Counted from the first letter of the stretch, positions 32,984-42,885 are shown. The stretch is DNA of 64,000 bases from Streptomyces sp. TRM64462 (GCF_013362995.1 NZ_JABWDV010000420.1:1-64000); one strand, 5' to 3'. Notes: generated from the letters alone by a model not told the origin. Made by a program: numbers and translations.

Positions 32984-33961
32984 CTAGGCGAGGCGCACGC
33001 GCGGGTCGATGTAGGCGTAGGCGAGGTCCACGATGACGTTCAGGATGAGGATGAAGAACGCCCCGAACAGCATCACGCCCATCGTCAGCGGCAGGTCCTT
33101 GTTCACCGACGCGTCCACCGCGAGACGGCCGACACCGGCCAGGTCGAAGGTGAACTCCGTGACGACGGCGCCCGACAGGAGCGCGCTGAGGTCCATACCG
33201 ATGATGGTGACGATGGGGGTCAGCGAACCGCGCCAGGCGTACCTGAAGAATACGTACCGCTGCGGCATGCCCTTGGCGCGCGCGGTGCGGACGTGCTCCT
33301 CCTGGAGCTGCTCGATCATGGTCGAGCGCGCCATACGCGTGTACTGGGCGGTGAAGATGGTCGCCATCACGGCCCAGGGGATCAGCAGACCGGTCGCCCA
33401 GGCGAGCGGGTCCTGCGTGAACGGCGTGTAGCTGGGGTTCTCCATCCAGCCCGTCTGGTAGACGAGAACACCGAGGACGATCGCGCCCAGGAAGTAGATC
33501 TGGAACGAGCTGAGCACCATCGAGGCGCCGCTGACCAGCTTGTCGACCTTCGTACCGCGCTTCCAGGCGGCGAGCAGACCCGAACCGAGACCCAGCACCA
33601 GGAAGATGATCAGACCACCGATGGTCAGCGACAGCGTCAGCGGGAACCGGTCGATGATCGACTCCCACACGAAGTCGCCGGAGCTGAACGAGACACCGAG
33701 GCACGGGGCGGCGCAGTGTCCGACCGCGAAGTCACGGCCGGCCACGATGCCCACCATGAACGTCCAGAACTGCGTGGTGATGGGCTTGTCGAGGCCGAGG
33801 TTCTCCCGGATGACGGCCAGGTTCTCCGGCGAGCAGTTCTTACCGCAGGAGAGGGCGGCGAAGTCCTGGGGGATTGTGTAGAACAGGAAGAACGTGAAGG
33901 CGCCGATCAAGAACATGATCACGGCGGCGCCGGTCAACCTGCGGATGAGGAACTGAAGCAT
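32984..33961 (-). CDS. bldKC: Oligopeptide ABC transporter permease BldKC
   Basis: 325 residues from the ATG at 33961; an upstream in-frame GTG at 34048 would run into the bldKB 3' region without a good binding site. DppB/OppB-type permease: N-terminal helix LQFLIRRLTGAAVIMFLIGAFTFFLFY, a periplasmic loop with cysteines (SCGKNCSPEN and GHCAAPCLG) that may form disulfides, then the EAA loop EEHVRTARAKGMPQRYVFFRYAWRG. About six membrane segments. Confidence 0.9.
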   Translation of the reverse strand: MLQFLIRRLTGAAVIMFLIGAFTFFLFYTIPQDFAALSCGKNCSPENLAVIRENLGLDKPITTQFWTFMVGIVAGRDFAVGHCAAPCLGVSFSSGDFVWESIIDRFPLTLSLTIGGLIIFLVLGLGSGLLAAWKRGTKVDKLVSGASMVLSSFQIYFLGAIVLGVLVYQTGWMENPSYTPFTQDPLAWATGLLIPWAVMATIFTAQYTRMARSTMIEQLQEEHVRTARAKGMPQRYVFFRYAWRGSLTPIVTIIGMDLSALLSGAVVTEFTFDLAGVGRLAVDASVNKDLPLTMGVMLFGAFFILILNVIVDLAYAYIDPRVRLA

Positions 33962-34068
33962 GGCGGGCGGCTGCTCTCTTCGGAAGCGGCGGGCGGTGAG
34001 GGGTTGAGGTGCCCGTGGGGGCGCGCTCCGCCTGGCGCGCACCCCCACGGGTCAGCCGACTGTCTCGG

Positions 34069-35871
34069 TTACGGCTGCTTCAGGTACAGGTCGTTGATGT
34101 TGATGTAGCTCGAGTTGGTGCTGTACCGGGCACCACCGATGTTCGAGCCGAAGAGCTGCAGCTGCTTCGAGTAGTAGACCGGGGCAGCGGGGTTGATCTC
34201 CTCGACGAGGCGGTGGTGCGCCTCTTCCCACTTCTTGGCCGCCTCCTCGGGCTGGAGGTTCAGCGCCTCCTTGATCAGGCTGTTGACCTTCTCGTCATTG
34301 ACGTGCGAGTAGTTCGAGCCGCCGTCGGAGATCAGCTTGCCGTCGTAGACCGGCGTCACGACCGTGCCCGGGGACGGCCAGTCCTGGCCCCAGCCGGTCA
34401 TGTACAGGTCGAACGGGTTGTCGAGCTTGCCGATCTGCTCGTAGAAGCTCTTGCGCTCGATCTCCTTCGCCTGGACGTCGAAGCCGATCGCGTTGAGCGC
34501 GTCCTTGATGATGACGGACTGGGCCTGGCCGCGCGGCGTGTTGGCGTAGGCGTAGGTGAGCTTGGTGCCCTCCTTGACGCCGGCCTCCTTGAGCAGCTGC
34601 TTGGCCTTCTCCGGGTCGCCGTTCGGCTTCTTCTTCTTGCCGAACGGGTCGTAGTTCGGGTCGTGGCCCGGCAGGGTCGGGGCGAACAGACCGCCGGCGA
34701 TCTCACCGCCGTACTTGCCGCCGTCGGCCTGGATCATCCGCTCGTTCGGGATCGCGTAGGTGATCGCGTCGCGGACCTTCTTGTCCTTCAGCTTGTCCAT
34801 GTTGAAGGTCAGCTGCCAGACGTAGGGCTGGTAGCCCTTGATGGTGCGCTTGTTGACGGACGGGTTGGTCACGACGTCCTTGACGAGCGTCGTCTCCACG
34901 GAGTCCGTGAACTGGATGGCGTTCTTCGCCTCACCCTGGTCGGCGATCAGACGCTTGGTCTGGCTCGCCACGTCGATGGTGTTGGTGAAGTTGTAGCCGT
35001 CCACGTACTGGTGGCGGACGGAGTCCGTCTTCGGGTCCCAGTTGGCGTTGCGGACCAGCTTCAGGGACTTGCCCGGCTTGTACTCGGCGATCTTGTACGG
35101 GCCGAGCGCCTTCGGGGCCTTGTCGTACTTCTCCTTCGTGTCCGCCTTCTGCGGCACGATGGCGTAGCCGGCCATGGCCAGGGCCTGCGGCAGGTCCGGG
35201 CGCGGCTGGTTGAACTTGAAGATGACCGTCTTGGCGTCCGGGGTCTCCAGGACGGTGTCCGGCAGGTGCTTGCCCTTGTACGGGCCGTCCGGCAGCGCCT
35301 TGCGGTAGTCCTCGCCCGAGAGCCACGTCTGCAGGAAGGACGGGCCGTCGAAGATGTGCTTGGCGTACAGGCGCTCGACGGAGTGGCGGACGTCGGCCGA
35401 GGTGATGACGTTGCCGTCCTCGTCCTTGATGCCGTCCTTGAGGGTGAACTTCCAGGTCTTGCCGCCGTCGGTGGTCTCACCGGAGTTGGTGGCGATGTCA
35501 CCGACGACCGTGAGGTTGCCCTCGGCGTCCTCCTGGTAGTTGGTCAGCTTGCGGAACACGAGGTTCGCGAACTGGCCGGCGTCGGAGACGTAGATCTGGC
35601 CCGGGTCCATGTGGGAGAGGTCGGACTGCTGGTAGACCTCGATGAAGCCGCCGGACTTGGCGCCCGCGACGGGCTTGGCCGGACCGGTGGAGGCAGCGGC
35701 GTCACCGTAGGCGACGGGCTTCGACTGCTGGGCGGCCGTGCTGGCGTCGGGGGCCTTGTCCTTGGGGCTGGTCCCGCCGTTGTTGGTGGTGCTGCAGCCG
35801 GTCAGAGCCAGGGAGCCCGCCGCGAGGGCGACGACTATGGCACGCGCGTAGCGCGATCGAGTGGACTTCAT
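34069..35871 (-). CDS. bldKB: Oligopeptide-binding lipoprotein BldKB
   Basis: 600 residues, the expected length of BldKB. Lipobox SLALTGCSTT, then a polar tether. SBP_bac_5 features: SGGFIEVYQQSDLSHMDPGQIYV, KFTLKDGIKDEDGNVITSADVRHSVERLY, and DIAGGLFAPTLPG-like and ASKKWEEAHHRLVEEINPAAPVYYSKQ blocks in the C-terminal half. In S. coelicolor BldKB is the binding subunit for an oligopeptide signal in the bld cascade. It is the most abundantly required subunit, and a 98-base spacer separates it from bldKA. Confidence 0.92.
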   Translation of the reverse strand: MKSTRSRYARAIVVALAAGSLALTGCSTTNNGGTSPKDKAPDASTAAQQSKPVAYGDAAASTGPAKPVAGAKSGGFIEVYQQSDLSHMDPGQIYVSDAGQFANLVFRKLTNYQEDAEGNLTVVGDIATNSGETTDGGKTWKFTLKDGIKDEDGNVITSADVRHSVERLYAKHIFDGPSFLQTWLSGEDYRKALPDGPYKGKHLPDTVLETPDAKTVIFKFNQPRPDLPQALAMAGYAIVPQKADTKEKYDKAPKALGPYKIAEYKPGKSLKLVRNANWDPKTDSVRHQYVDGYNFTNTIDVASQTKRLIADQGEAKNAIQFTDSVETTLVKDVVTNPSVNKRTIKGYQPYVWQLTFNMDKLKDKKVRDAITYAIPNERMIQADGGKYGGEIAGGLFAPTLPGHDPNYDPFGKKKKPNGDPEKAKQLLKEAGVKEGTKLTYAYANTPRGQAQSVIIKDALNAIGFDVQAKEIERKSFYEQIGKLDNPFDLYMTGWGQDWPSPGTVVTPVYDGKLISDGGSNYSHVNDEKVNSLIKEALNLQPEEAAKKWEEAHHRLVEEINPAAPVYYSKQLQLFGSNIGGARYSTNSSYININDLYLKQP

Positions 35872-35969
35872 GATGCTCGTTGCACCTACCTGTGAGTTGT
35901 TGTCCAGAAAAGTGCTGCCTGCCGTCCGGTTGCCCGGTGCGGGGGCGGCAGCTCCCCCGCACATGGACG

Positions 35970-37013
35970 TCACCGTCCGGTCTTGGGGTCGAACGCGTCG
36001 CGGACCGAGTCGCCCAGCAGGTTGAAGGCGAGGACGAAGATCACCAGAGCGACGCCGGGGAAGAACATGAACGCCGGGTCCTGCTGGTAGATCTCGGAAC
36101 CGATGGCGAACATGCGTCCCCAGTCGGGAGTCGGCTCGACGAAGCCGACACCGACGAACGAGAGGAACGCGATGGTGAGGATGGAGCTGGGCAGCATGTA
36201 CGTGCCCTGCACCAGGATCGGGGTCACGATGTTCGGCAGGATCTCCTTGCGGACGATCCGCCACCGCGAGGCGCCGGAGACCAGGGCGGCCTCGACGAAC
36301 TCGCGTTCCCGCAGCGAGAGTACGGAACTGCGCACCAGACGCGCCATACCCATCCAGCCGAGGAACCACATCACGAGCAGGATGGCGACGGCCCGCAGAT
36401 AGGTCGGCGTCTCTTCCCTCGGGTCGACGAACAGCGCGGTCACGACGGGCATGAAGGCGATGAAGAAGAGCTGGCTCGGGAAGGCCAGGAAGAAGTCGGT
36501 CGTACGGCCCAGCCAGTAGTCGACCTTGCCGCCGAAGAACCCGCCCACCATGCCGATGATCACGCCGGTGGCCACGGCCAGGACCGTGAGGACGACGGCC
36601 ATGTAGAGCGACGTGCGGATGCCGTAGAGGAGCATGGTGAACACGTCGCGGCCCAGCTTGGGCTCGACGCCGAACCAGAACTCGCCCGAGACGCCGCCGA
36701 AAGTGCCGTACGGCATGCCGAAGTCGTCGAGGATGTCCTCGTAGCCGGCCTGCGTCGGGTACAGCGTGTACGGGTCCTTGCCGTAGAGCGCGGAGATCAC
36801 CGGCGCGAGGGCGGCGATGACGAAGAAGAAGATCACCACGCACGCGGACACGACGCCGACCCGGTCGCGCTTGAAGCGCGCCCACATCAGCTGGCCGGGT
36901 GAACGGCCCTGGTGTCCCTGCGTGTTGTTCTCCGCGGCTTCGTTCTTGGCCGTGGCGTCTTTGTCCAAGGTGACGGAGGCTTCGGGGCCCTCGATCTCAA
37001 TTGGACTGGTCAT
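35970..37013 (-). CDS. bldKA: Oligopeptide ABC transporter permease BldKA
   Basis: 347 residues, first gene of the operon. DppC/OppC type: a polar N-terminus (about 45 residues), OppC N-terminal helix (DRVGVVSACVVIFFFVIAALAPV), permease core with the EAA-like loop REREFVEAALVSGASRWRIVRKEILPN, and C-terminal GVALVIFVLAFNLLGDSVRDAFDPKTGR. An 860-base noncoding stretch lies upstream, unusually long for this compact region, consistent with developmental control of the operon. Confidence 0.9.
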   Translation of the reverse strand: MTSPIEIEGPEASVTLDKDATAKNEAAENNTQGHQGRSPGQLMWARFKRDRVGVVSACVVIFFFVIAALAPVISALYGKDPYTLYPTQAGYEDILDDFGMPYGTFGGVSGEFWFGVEPKLGRDVFTMLLYGIRTSLYMAVVLTVLAVATGVIIGMVGGFFGGKVDYWLGRTTDFFLAFPSQLFFIAFMPVVTALFVDPREETPTYLRAVAILLVMWFLGWMGMARLVRSSVLSLREREFVEAALVSGASRWRIVRKEILPNIVTPILVQGTYMLPSSILTIAFLSFVGVGFVEPTPDWGRMFAIGSEIYQQDPAFMFFPGVALVIFVLAFNLLGDSVRDAFDPKTGR

Positions 37014-37762
37014 GGTGTGTCCATTTCACGGGTGTCGGATGGACCCGCGATCCTGCGCACGCGGCGACGGCGTCGAGTGAGGTGCACTCAGCCGGTCATG
37101 GCCGCTGCCCGACAGTCCTCCTGCGCCGTTCGGGCATGCCGGGCACCCGTGGCCGGGTACGACGGCAGCACCCGCCCGCCGGGTGCGGGGCACCCGTGGC
37201 GAGAGGCCGGAAGGATGGTCGGCAGGGGTGGATTACCCCCCAAGGAGCGCGAGCCGAGCGGTTGACCGGGTCTCAGAATCGCCGACCGCTGCAAGCGGCA
37301 CGACCGGTTGACGTACTCGGGTGACCGGCCCTTGAAGCCGGCTGCGACGACCCGACCCCACTGGCGCTCGTGGCACCGCGCATGGGTTCCTCCTCATGAG
37401 TCCACGTATTCACTGCATGGTTGGGTACGGTGCACCCCGCCGACACCCCTGACGGCGAAGTGCTGTACCACGTGTGCTCGCGAGTCGGCGCTCCCCACAG
37501 CGCGTGACCCATCGACCCGAGCTCAGTGGAGCCAACTATTAAGTACGTCCGGGCTGTAAACCACACTTAAAGGGTCTCGTTTTGACAACATCACCCAACT
37601 GTCACTGACCGAAATCCAGACAAACTGAGCACAGACAGACACCCGCGAAACGGACTGTTAACACATGTTCCGGAGAGCGACGGTCGATAACCGGACGCTT
37701 TGCGCCTGAAAACACGTTGACGGGAGCGTCCCGGGCGTGCGCGGACGAGGCCGGAAAACGAC
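37014..37762. promoter_or_regulatory. Long noncoding region upstream of the bldK operon
   Basis: About 750 bases with no supported gene. It contains a direct repeat GGGCACCCGTGGC at 37141-37153 and 37188-37200, and a hairpin GCACCC...GGGTGC at about 37168-37186. A relatively AT-rich part at about 37530-37720 has an inverted repeat TTAAGT (37539-37544) / ACTTAA (37565-37570). The bldK promoter must lie here, but I could not assign -35/-10 boxes with confidence. Confidence 0.5.
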
Positions 37763-37797
37763 GACGGCCGCCGGGTCGGGGAGACCCGGCGGCCGTC
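37763..37797 (-). terminator. Hairpin downstream of typA
   Basis: GACGGCCGCCGGGTC at 37763-37777 pairs perfectly with GACCCGGCGGCCGTC at 37783-37797 (15 bp, five-base loop), 77 bases beyond the typA stop. It insulates the bldK promoter region from typA transcription. Confidence 0.85.
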
Positions 37798-37873
37798 GGA
37801 CCGTCGCAGGGGCGCTGGGCGCCTCGTACGCGTGTGGTGACGCGGTGGTTCAGCCGTGCTTGGCGCGGCGGTG

Positions 37874-39781
37874 TCAGCCGTGCTTGGCGCGGGAGGCGGC
37901 GCGGGCGCGCTCGCGGGCGTCCAGGTTCACCTTGCGGATGCGGACCGCCTCCGGCGTGACCTCGACGCACTCGTCGTCGCGGCAGAACTCCAGGGACTGC
38001 TCCAGGGAGAGCTTCCGCGGCGGAACGATGGACTCCGACACGTCGGCCGTGGAGGAGCGCATGTTCGTGAGCTTCTTCTCCTTGGTGATGTTGACGTCCA
38101 TGTCGTCGGAGCGGGAGTTCTCGCCGACGATCATGCCCTCGTACACCTCGGTGCCCGGCTCCACGAAGAGGACGCCGCGCTCCTGGAGGTTGGTCATCGC
38201 GAAGGCGGTGACCGCGCCGGAGCGGTCGGCGACGAGCGAGCCGTTGTTACGGGTCGTCAGCGTGCCGAACCAGGGCTCGTGGCCCTCGTGGATGGAGTGG
38301 GCGATGCCCGTGCCGCGCGTCTGCGTCAGGAACTCCGTACGGAAGCCGATGAGGCCGCGGGACGGGACGACGAACTCCATGCGGACCCAGCCGGAGCCGT
38401 GGTTCGACATGTTGTCCATGCGGCCCTTGCGGACGCCCATGAGCTGCGTCACGGCGCCCATGTGCTCCTCGGGCACGTCGATGGTCATGCGCTCGACGGG
38501 CTCGTGGACCTTGCCGTCGACCTCCTTGGTGACCACCTGCGGCTTGCCGATGGTCAGCTCGAAGCCCTCCCGGCGCATGGTCTCGACGAGGATGGCCAGC
38601 GCCAGCTCGCCGCGGCCCTGCACCTCCCAGGCGTCGGGGCGCTCGGTCTCCAGGACGCGCAGCGAGACGTTGCCGATCAGCTCGCGGTCCAGGCGGTCCT
38701 TCACCTGGCGCGCGGTGACCTTGCGGTCCTTGACGGCCGACTTGGCGTCGGCGCCCTTGCCCGTGCCGCCACGGCCGACCAGCGGCGACGTGTTCGTACC
38801 GATGGTCATGGAGATCGCCGGCTCGTCGACCGTGATCAGCGGCAGGGCGACCGGGTTCTCCGGGTCGGCCAGCGTCTCGCCGATCATGATGTCGGGGATG
38901 CCCGCGACCGCGCAGATGTCACCGGGGCCGGCCTTCTCGGCGGGCTTGCGCGTGAGCGCCTCGGTCATCATCAGCTCGGAGATACGGACGTTCTGCACCG
39001 AGCCGTCGCGCTTCATCCACGCGACGGTCTGGCCCTTCTTCAGCTCGCCCTGCTGGACGCGCAGCAGCGCGATACGGCCGAGGAAGTTGTCCGCGTCGAG
39101 GTTGGTGACGTGGGCCTGGAGCGGGGCCTCGTCGTCGTACACGGGCGCCGGGATGTGCTCCAGGATCGTGGAGAAGAACGGCTCCAGGTTGGTGGAGTCC
39201 GCCGGGACCGTGCCGTCCTCCGGCTTGGTCAGCGAGGCGACGCCGTCACGGCCGCAGGCGTAGACGATCGGGAACTCGATCTGCTCCTCGTCGGCGTCGA
39301 GGTCCAGGAACAGGTCGTACGTCTCGTTGACGACCTCGTCGATCCGGGCGTCCGGGCGGTCGGTCTTGTTGATGCAGAGGATGACGGGCATCCGCTGCTG
39401 GAGGGCCTTGCGGAGCACGAAGCGGGTCTGCGGGAGCGGACCCTCGGACGCGTCCACGAGGAGCACGACGCCGTCGACCATCGACAGACCGCGCTCGACC
39501 TCACCGCCGAAGTCGGCGTGGCCGGGGGTGTCGATGATGTTGATGGTGATCGGGGACCCGCCGTCCTTGGGGTGATACTTCACCGCCGTGTTCTTGGCGA
39601 GGATCGTGATGCCCTTCTCACGCTCCAGGTCGTTCGAGTCCATCATGCGGTCGTCGACCGAGTCGAGCTGGTGGGCGGCGAAGGCACCCGCCTGCTTGAG
39701 CATGGCGTCGACGATGGTCGTCTTGCCGTGGTCGACGTGGGCGACGATGGCGACGTTGCGGATGTCGTGGCGCGTGGGCAT
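37874..39781 (-). CDS. typA: Translational GTPase TypA/BipA
   Basis: 635 residues. G1 NVAIVAHVDHGKTTIVDAML, effector region EREKGITILAKNTAV, G3 IIDTPGHADFGGEVER, G4 NKTDRPDAR, then EF-G-like domains III and V and the BipA C-terminal domain (RMEFVVPSRGLIGFRTEFLTQTRGTG). It is a ribosome-associated elongation factor-like GTPase affecting ribosome assembly and stress or cold growth in other bacteria. Single gene with its own terminator; 194 bases upstream separate it from the lipoprotein gene. Confidence 0.96.
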   Translation of the reverse strand: MPTRHDIRNVAIVAHVDHGKTTIVDAMLKQAGAFAAHQLDSVDDRMMDSNDLEREKGITILAKNTAVKYHPKDGGSPITINIIDTPGHADFGGEVERGLSMVDGVVLLVDASEGPLPQTRFVLRKALQQRMPVILCINKTDRPDARIDEVVNETYDLFLDLDADEEQIEFPIVYACGRDGVASLTKPEDGTVPADSTNLEPFFSTILEHIPAPVYDDEAPLQAHVTNLDADNFLGRIALLRVQQGELKKGQTVAWMKRDGSVQNVRISELMMTEALTRKPAEKAGPGDICAVAGIPDIMIGETLADPENPVALPLITVDEPAISMTIGTNTSPLVGRGGTGKGADAKSAVKDRKVTARQVKDRLDRELIGNVSLRVLETERPDAWEVQGRGELALAILVETMRREGFELTIGKPQVVTKEVDGKVHEPVERMTIDVPEEHMGAVTQLMGVRKGRMDNMSNHGSGWVRMEFVVPSRGLIGFRTEFLTQTRGTGIAHSIHEGHEPWFGTLTTRNNGSLVADRSGAVTAFAMTNLQERGVLFVEPGTEVYEGMIVGENSRSDDMDVNITKEKKLTNMRSSTADVSESIVPPRKLSLEQSLEFCRDDECVEVTPEAVRIRKVNLDARERARAASRAKHG

Positions 39782-39913
39782 GGGTGGCTGGCGCTTCTCT
39801 CGGATCGTGGGTGCGGCGTCTCTTTTTCCTCAGTACGCCCGCCGGGCGGACGCGCCACGGCTGTGTCCTATGGTACGGGGCTGCCGCGCACTCGGCCTCC
39901 GGGGCATGATCGT

Positions 39914-39936
39914 GCCCGCCGGCGCGGCCGGCGGGC
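39914..39936 (-). terminator. Hairpin downstream of the orphan peptide-binding lipoprotein gene
   Basis: GCCCGCCGG at 39914-39922 pairs with CCGGCGGGC at 39928-39936 with loop CGCGG, 40 bases past the stop at 39976. Confidence 0.65.
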
Positions 39937-39975
39937 AACGGATCCGAGCGGATTGTGCGCTTGTTCGCTACGGCT

Positions 39976-42381
39976 TCACTTCTTCTTCGGCGCCGCGAAT
40001 CCGATGTTCTCGTAGCGCGGCGTCGCGAAGCCGAAGGCGCCCGCGTTCACCACGTTCTTCTTGACGGCCACGAGCTGCGGCCGCTGGTAGAGGGGGATGG
40101 AGCCGGCCGCGGCCCAGATGCGGGCGTCGGCCTGCCGTACGAGGTCGCGGGCGGCCTTCTCGTCCAGCTCGGCAGCCGCCTGCTCGAAGAGCTGGTCGAT
40201 GTGGTCGGTGCCGACGCGCGTGTAGTTCTGCTCCACCAGCAGCGAGCCGTCCGTCGCGGGTTCGGGCTTGGCGAAGATCGGGCGGCCGTCGGTGGCCGGG
40301 TAGGCCGTGCCGGGCCAGGAGTACAGGGCCAGGTCGTAGTCGCCGGAGGCGATGTGGTCCTTGAAGAAGCTGTCGTCCGGGACCTTGGTGATCTCCGTAC
40401 GGATACCGATGCGGTCCAGCATCGAGGAGATCTTGTCGCCCACGGTGCGCAGCGCCTCGGAGCCGGGGCCCGAGGGGAGGACGAAGCGGAGCGTGAGGGG
40501 CTTGCCGTCCTTGCCGAGGGGGCCCGCGGCGGCCTCGGCTCCGGCTCCGGCCTCAGGGGACGCGGACTGGCCGGACGACGCCGGGGCGGCGGTGCCGCGC
40601 GGGGCGTAGGCGCCGGGGGCGCCGCCGGCCTTGGGCTCGTCCGCTTCGCCGGCGGTCTCGTCGCCGGCCGCGGCGGCTGTGGCAGCCCCCGGAGCGCTGA
40701 GCGCGCCGGTCACCGCGCGCGCCTGGGCGAGGAGCAGGGCGCTGTGGACCGCGGCCGCCGGGGCCGGGGCCAGGACGTATGTGCCGGGCCTGTCGTCGGC
40801 GGCCGGCTTGTCGGCGGCCGGCTTGTCGTCGCCCACGATGTACAGGCCCTCGTCGGACGCCAGGTCCGCCGCCGCCGCCTTGGCGGGCGACGCGGAAGCG
40901 GAGGCGGAAGCGGAAGCGGCGGCCGAGGCCTGCCCGCCCGCCGCCGGCGACGCCGCGCCCGACGCCTCGGCGCCCGCCTTCGTACCGTCCTCCGGCGCGG
41001 CGGTGGCGCGGGCCCCGGCCTTGGTCCAGCCCGCGTCGGCCAGCAGGGCCAGGGCCTCCTCCGTGTCCTGGCCGCCCAGCGCGCCGCTGCTGTCGGCGTA
41101 CGCGTCCTGCCCGGCGAGCGCCAGGTGCGAGCCGACCGGCTCGGCGGGCAGCCCCAGCGGGGCGAGCACCGCCTCGGCCAGCTCGCGGCGGTCCAGGGCG
41201 CGGGCCACGGCGCGGCGCACCCGCTCGTCGGCGAGCGGCCCGGACTCGCCGTTCAGGGCGAGCTGGGTGTACGCGGGCTCCAGGGTCCGCCGTACGACGT
41301 AGCCGCGCAGCGCCCGCTGTTCGGCCGCGTACGCCGCGACGGCCCGCTGCGTGCGCTCCCGGGCCTCGCGGGCCTCGGCGGCCTTGTCCTCGTCGGAGCC
41401 GTTGGCCAGCGCCCAGGACTTCAGGGCGGCCGACGGGGTCAGGTCGGCGGCGGGCCCGTGGGCCGGGGGCTGCCCGTGTGCGGCGCTCTTGGCCTCCTTC
41501 GCGGCGCGGGCGATGCGCTCGGCGGTCGCCGGGTCGACCTCCGCGAGGTGGACGGTGCCCTTGGCCAGCGCGGCGGCCCGCTCGGCGCGCGGTACGGCCC
41601 GCAGCACCAGCGTGTCGAGCTTGGCGGGCCGCCCCCACCAGCGCGGGTTGCGGACGAGCGTCGCGGTGCCGGCCTTGGTGTCGAGGGACTTGAGCCGGAA
41701 CGGTCCCGCGGACCCGGCGAGCCTGGTGCGGGCGCCGTCGTTGAACGCGTCCGGCGACCCCATGACCTCCTTGGGATACAGCGGCGAGAACAGCGCGCGC
41801 CAGTCGGCGTACGGCTTGCCGAAGGTGACCCGGACCTGGAGGTCGTCGGCGCCCCGCTCGATCTTCTCGATCCGTTCGTACCCGGCGTTGCGCGCGGTCC
41901 AGAAGGCGCTGTTCCTGCCGCTGAGGGCGCGCCACTGGGCGACGAAGTCGGGGGCGCCGATCTCGCGGCCGTCGCTCCACACCGCCTGCTGGTGGAGCTT
42001 GTACAGCACCACCTGCTTGGGCTCGCGCTCGACGACCTCCGCCGACTCCAGGTAATCCGTGTTGAGCTGCGGCCGCCCCCGCTCGTCGAGGGTGAAGAGG
42101 GCGGGCAGGACGGCTCCCGCGATCCGGGCGGTGGCCGCGTCGGCGTCGGCCTGGAAGGCGTTGAGGGTGCTGGGCAGGGCGTCGACGGCCCAGCTCAGGG
42201 TTCCGCCGTCGGCGACCTGGGCGCGCGCTGCGGGTGCGATGTCCGCGGGTACGGCCTTGACGGCAGCGTCGGCGCCGTCGCCGGAGCCGCAGCCGGCGAG
42301 TACGGATACGGCGAGCACCCCGCTCATGAGGAGCGCGGCGGACCGGGCGGACCGGGGTGCGCCGGCGGCGACCTGGGGCAT
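39976..42381 (-). CDS. ABC transporter family substrate-binding lipoprotein (orphan)
   Basis: 801 residues, much longer than usual SBP_bac_5 proteins (500-600). Lipobox SVLAGCGSG. The N-terminal binding-protein part contains LSWAVDALPSTLNAF, LHQQAVWSDGREIGAPDFVAQW and AGSAGPFRLKSLDTKAGTATLVRNPRWWG. A large Ala/Ser/Gly/Lys-rich insertion of about 170 residues (for example [19 protein letters not shown]) interrupts the second lobe. The C-terminus (WAAAGSIPLYQRPQLVAVKKN) is again canonical. No permease or ATPase is adjacent, so it may serve the nearby BldK or dipeptide system or act alone. Confidence 0.87.
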   Translation of the reverse strand: MPQVAAGAPRSARSAALLMSGVLAVSVLAGCGSGDGADAAVKAVPADIAPAARAQVADGGTLSWAVDALPSTLNAFQADADAATARIAGAVLPALFTLDERGRPQLNTDYLESAEVVEREPKQVVLYKLHQQAVWSDGREIGAPDFVAQWRALSGRNSAFWTARNAGYERIEKIERGADDLQVRVTFGKPYADWRALFSPLYPKEVMGSPDAFNDGARTRLAGSAGPFRLKSLDTKAGTATLVRNPRWWGRPAKLDTLVLRAVPRAERAAALAKGTVHLAEVDPATAERIARAAKEAKSAAHGQPPAHGPAADLTPSAALKSWALANGSDEDKAAEAREARERTQRAVAAYAAEQRALRGYVVRRTLEPAYTQLALNGESGPLADERVRRAVARALDRRELAEAVLAPLGLPAEPVGSHLALAGQDAYADSSGALGGQDTEEALALLADAGWTKAGARATAAPEDGTKAGAEASGAASPAAGGQASAAASASASASASPAKAAAADLASDEGLYIVGDDKPAADKPAADDRPGTYVLAPAPAAAVHSALLLAQARAVTGALSAPGAATAAAAGDETAGEADEPKAGGAPGAYAPRGTAAPASSGQSASPEAGAGAEAAAGPLGKDGKPLTLRFVLPSGPGSEALRTVGDKISSMLDRIGIRTEITKVPDDSFFKDHIASGDYDLALYSWPGTAYPATDGRPIFAKPEPATDGSLLVEQNYTRVGTDHIDQLFEQAAAELDEKAARDLVRQADARIWAAAGSIPLYQRPQLVAVKKNVVNAGAFGFATPRYENIGFAAPKKK

Positions 42382-42639
42382 GGCTTGTACCTCTTCATCC
42401 GGATTGCGGGAATTTAGAGATGATCACACCTATTGCCCATACACTGAAAAGGATGGGACGGGTGGGACGTCGGCGACACGACGACATCGCCGCCGAAACC
42501 ACCCGTGCGGCGCAATGTGTCCGGAACGGCGCGCACGGAAGAGTGGAATCCGTGCACGCCGCTTCACAATGGGGGAAGTGACACGCGACACTCTCAGGCG
42601 CGTGTTGGCCACCCGCGATCGCGGAAGTGAGGGCAACAG

Positions 42640-42885
42640 ATGTCGCTTCAGGACGATGTGACCGCCGTCAAGCGCTGCCTCGACGAACTGGTCCGCTCGG
42701 TCGACCGGCTGGAGAAGGACCTCGCGGCGGAGAAGCGGGGCGGGCAGCGGACGGGTGAGAAGCCCGAGGCCGCGCCGGGGCGCCCCGAGGAACTGGTGAC
42801 CATCCCGGACACGCCGTACGACGCCTCGCTGTGGCGGGACTCCGACGACGAGGGCCTGGGCTCCCGCGACCGCCACGCCCCGTGA
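42640..42885 (+). CDS. Small hypothetical protein upstream of sdhC
   Basis: 81 residues, ATG preceded by GTGAGGGCAACAG. The N-terminal half is an amphipathic, coiled-coil-like helix (DDVTAVKRCLDELVRSVDRLEKDLAAEKRG). The second half is acidic and Pro/Asp-rich with ELVTIPDTPYDASLWRDSDDEGLGS. I do not recognise the family. High GC at third positions and a good ribosome site support it as real. It is 187 bases before sdhC, with an array of short repeats between them. Confidence 0.6.
   Translation: MSLQDDVTAVKRCLDELVRSVDRLEKDLAAEKRGGQRTGEKPEAAPGRPEELVTIPDTPYDASLWRDSDDEGLGSRDRHAP

Noticed and set aside
24828..37013. A biosynthetic gene cluster around the ABC transporters
   Set aside because: No synthase, synthetase or precursor peptide gene is present; all ten genes are transporter subunits.
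42357..42581. A 74-codon plus-strand frame before the small gene at 42640
   Set aside because: It overlaps the divergent lipoprotein gene start, has no ribosome site and reads like noncoding sequence.
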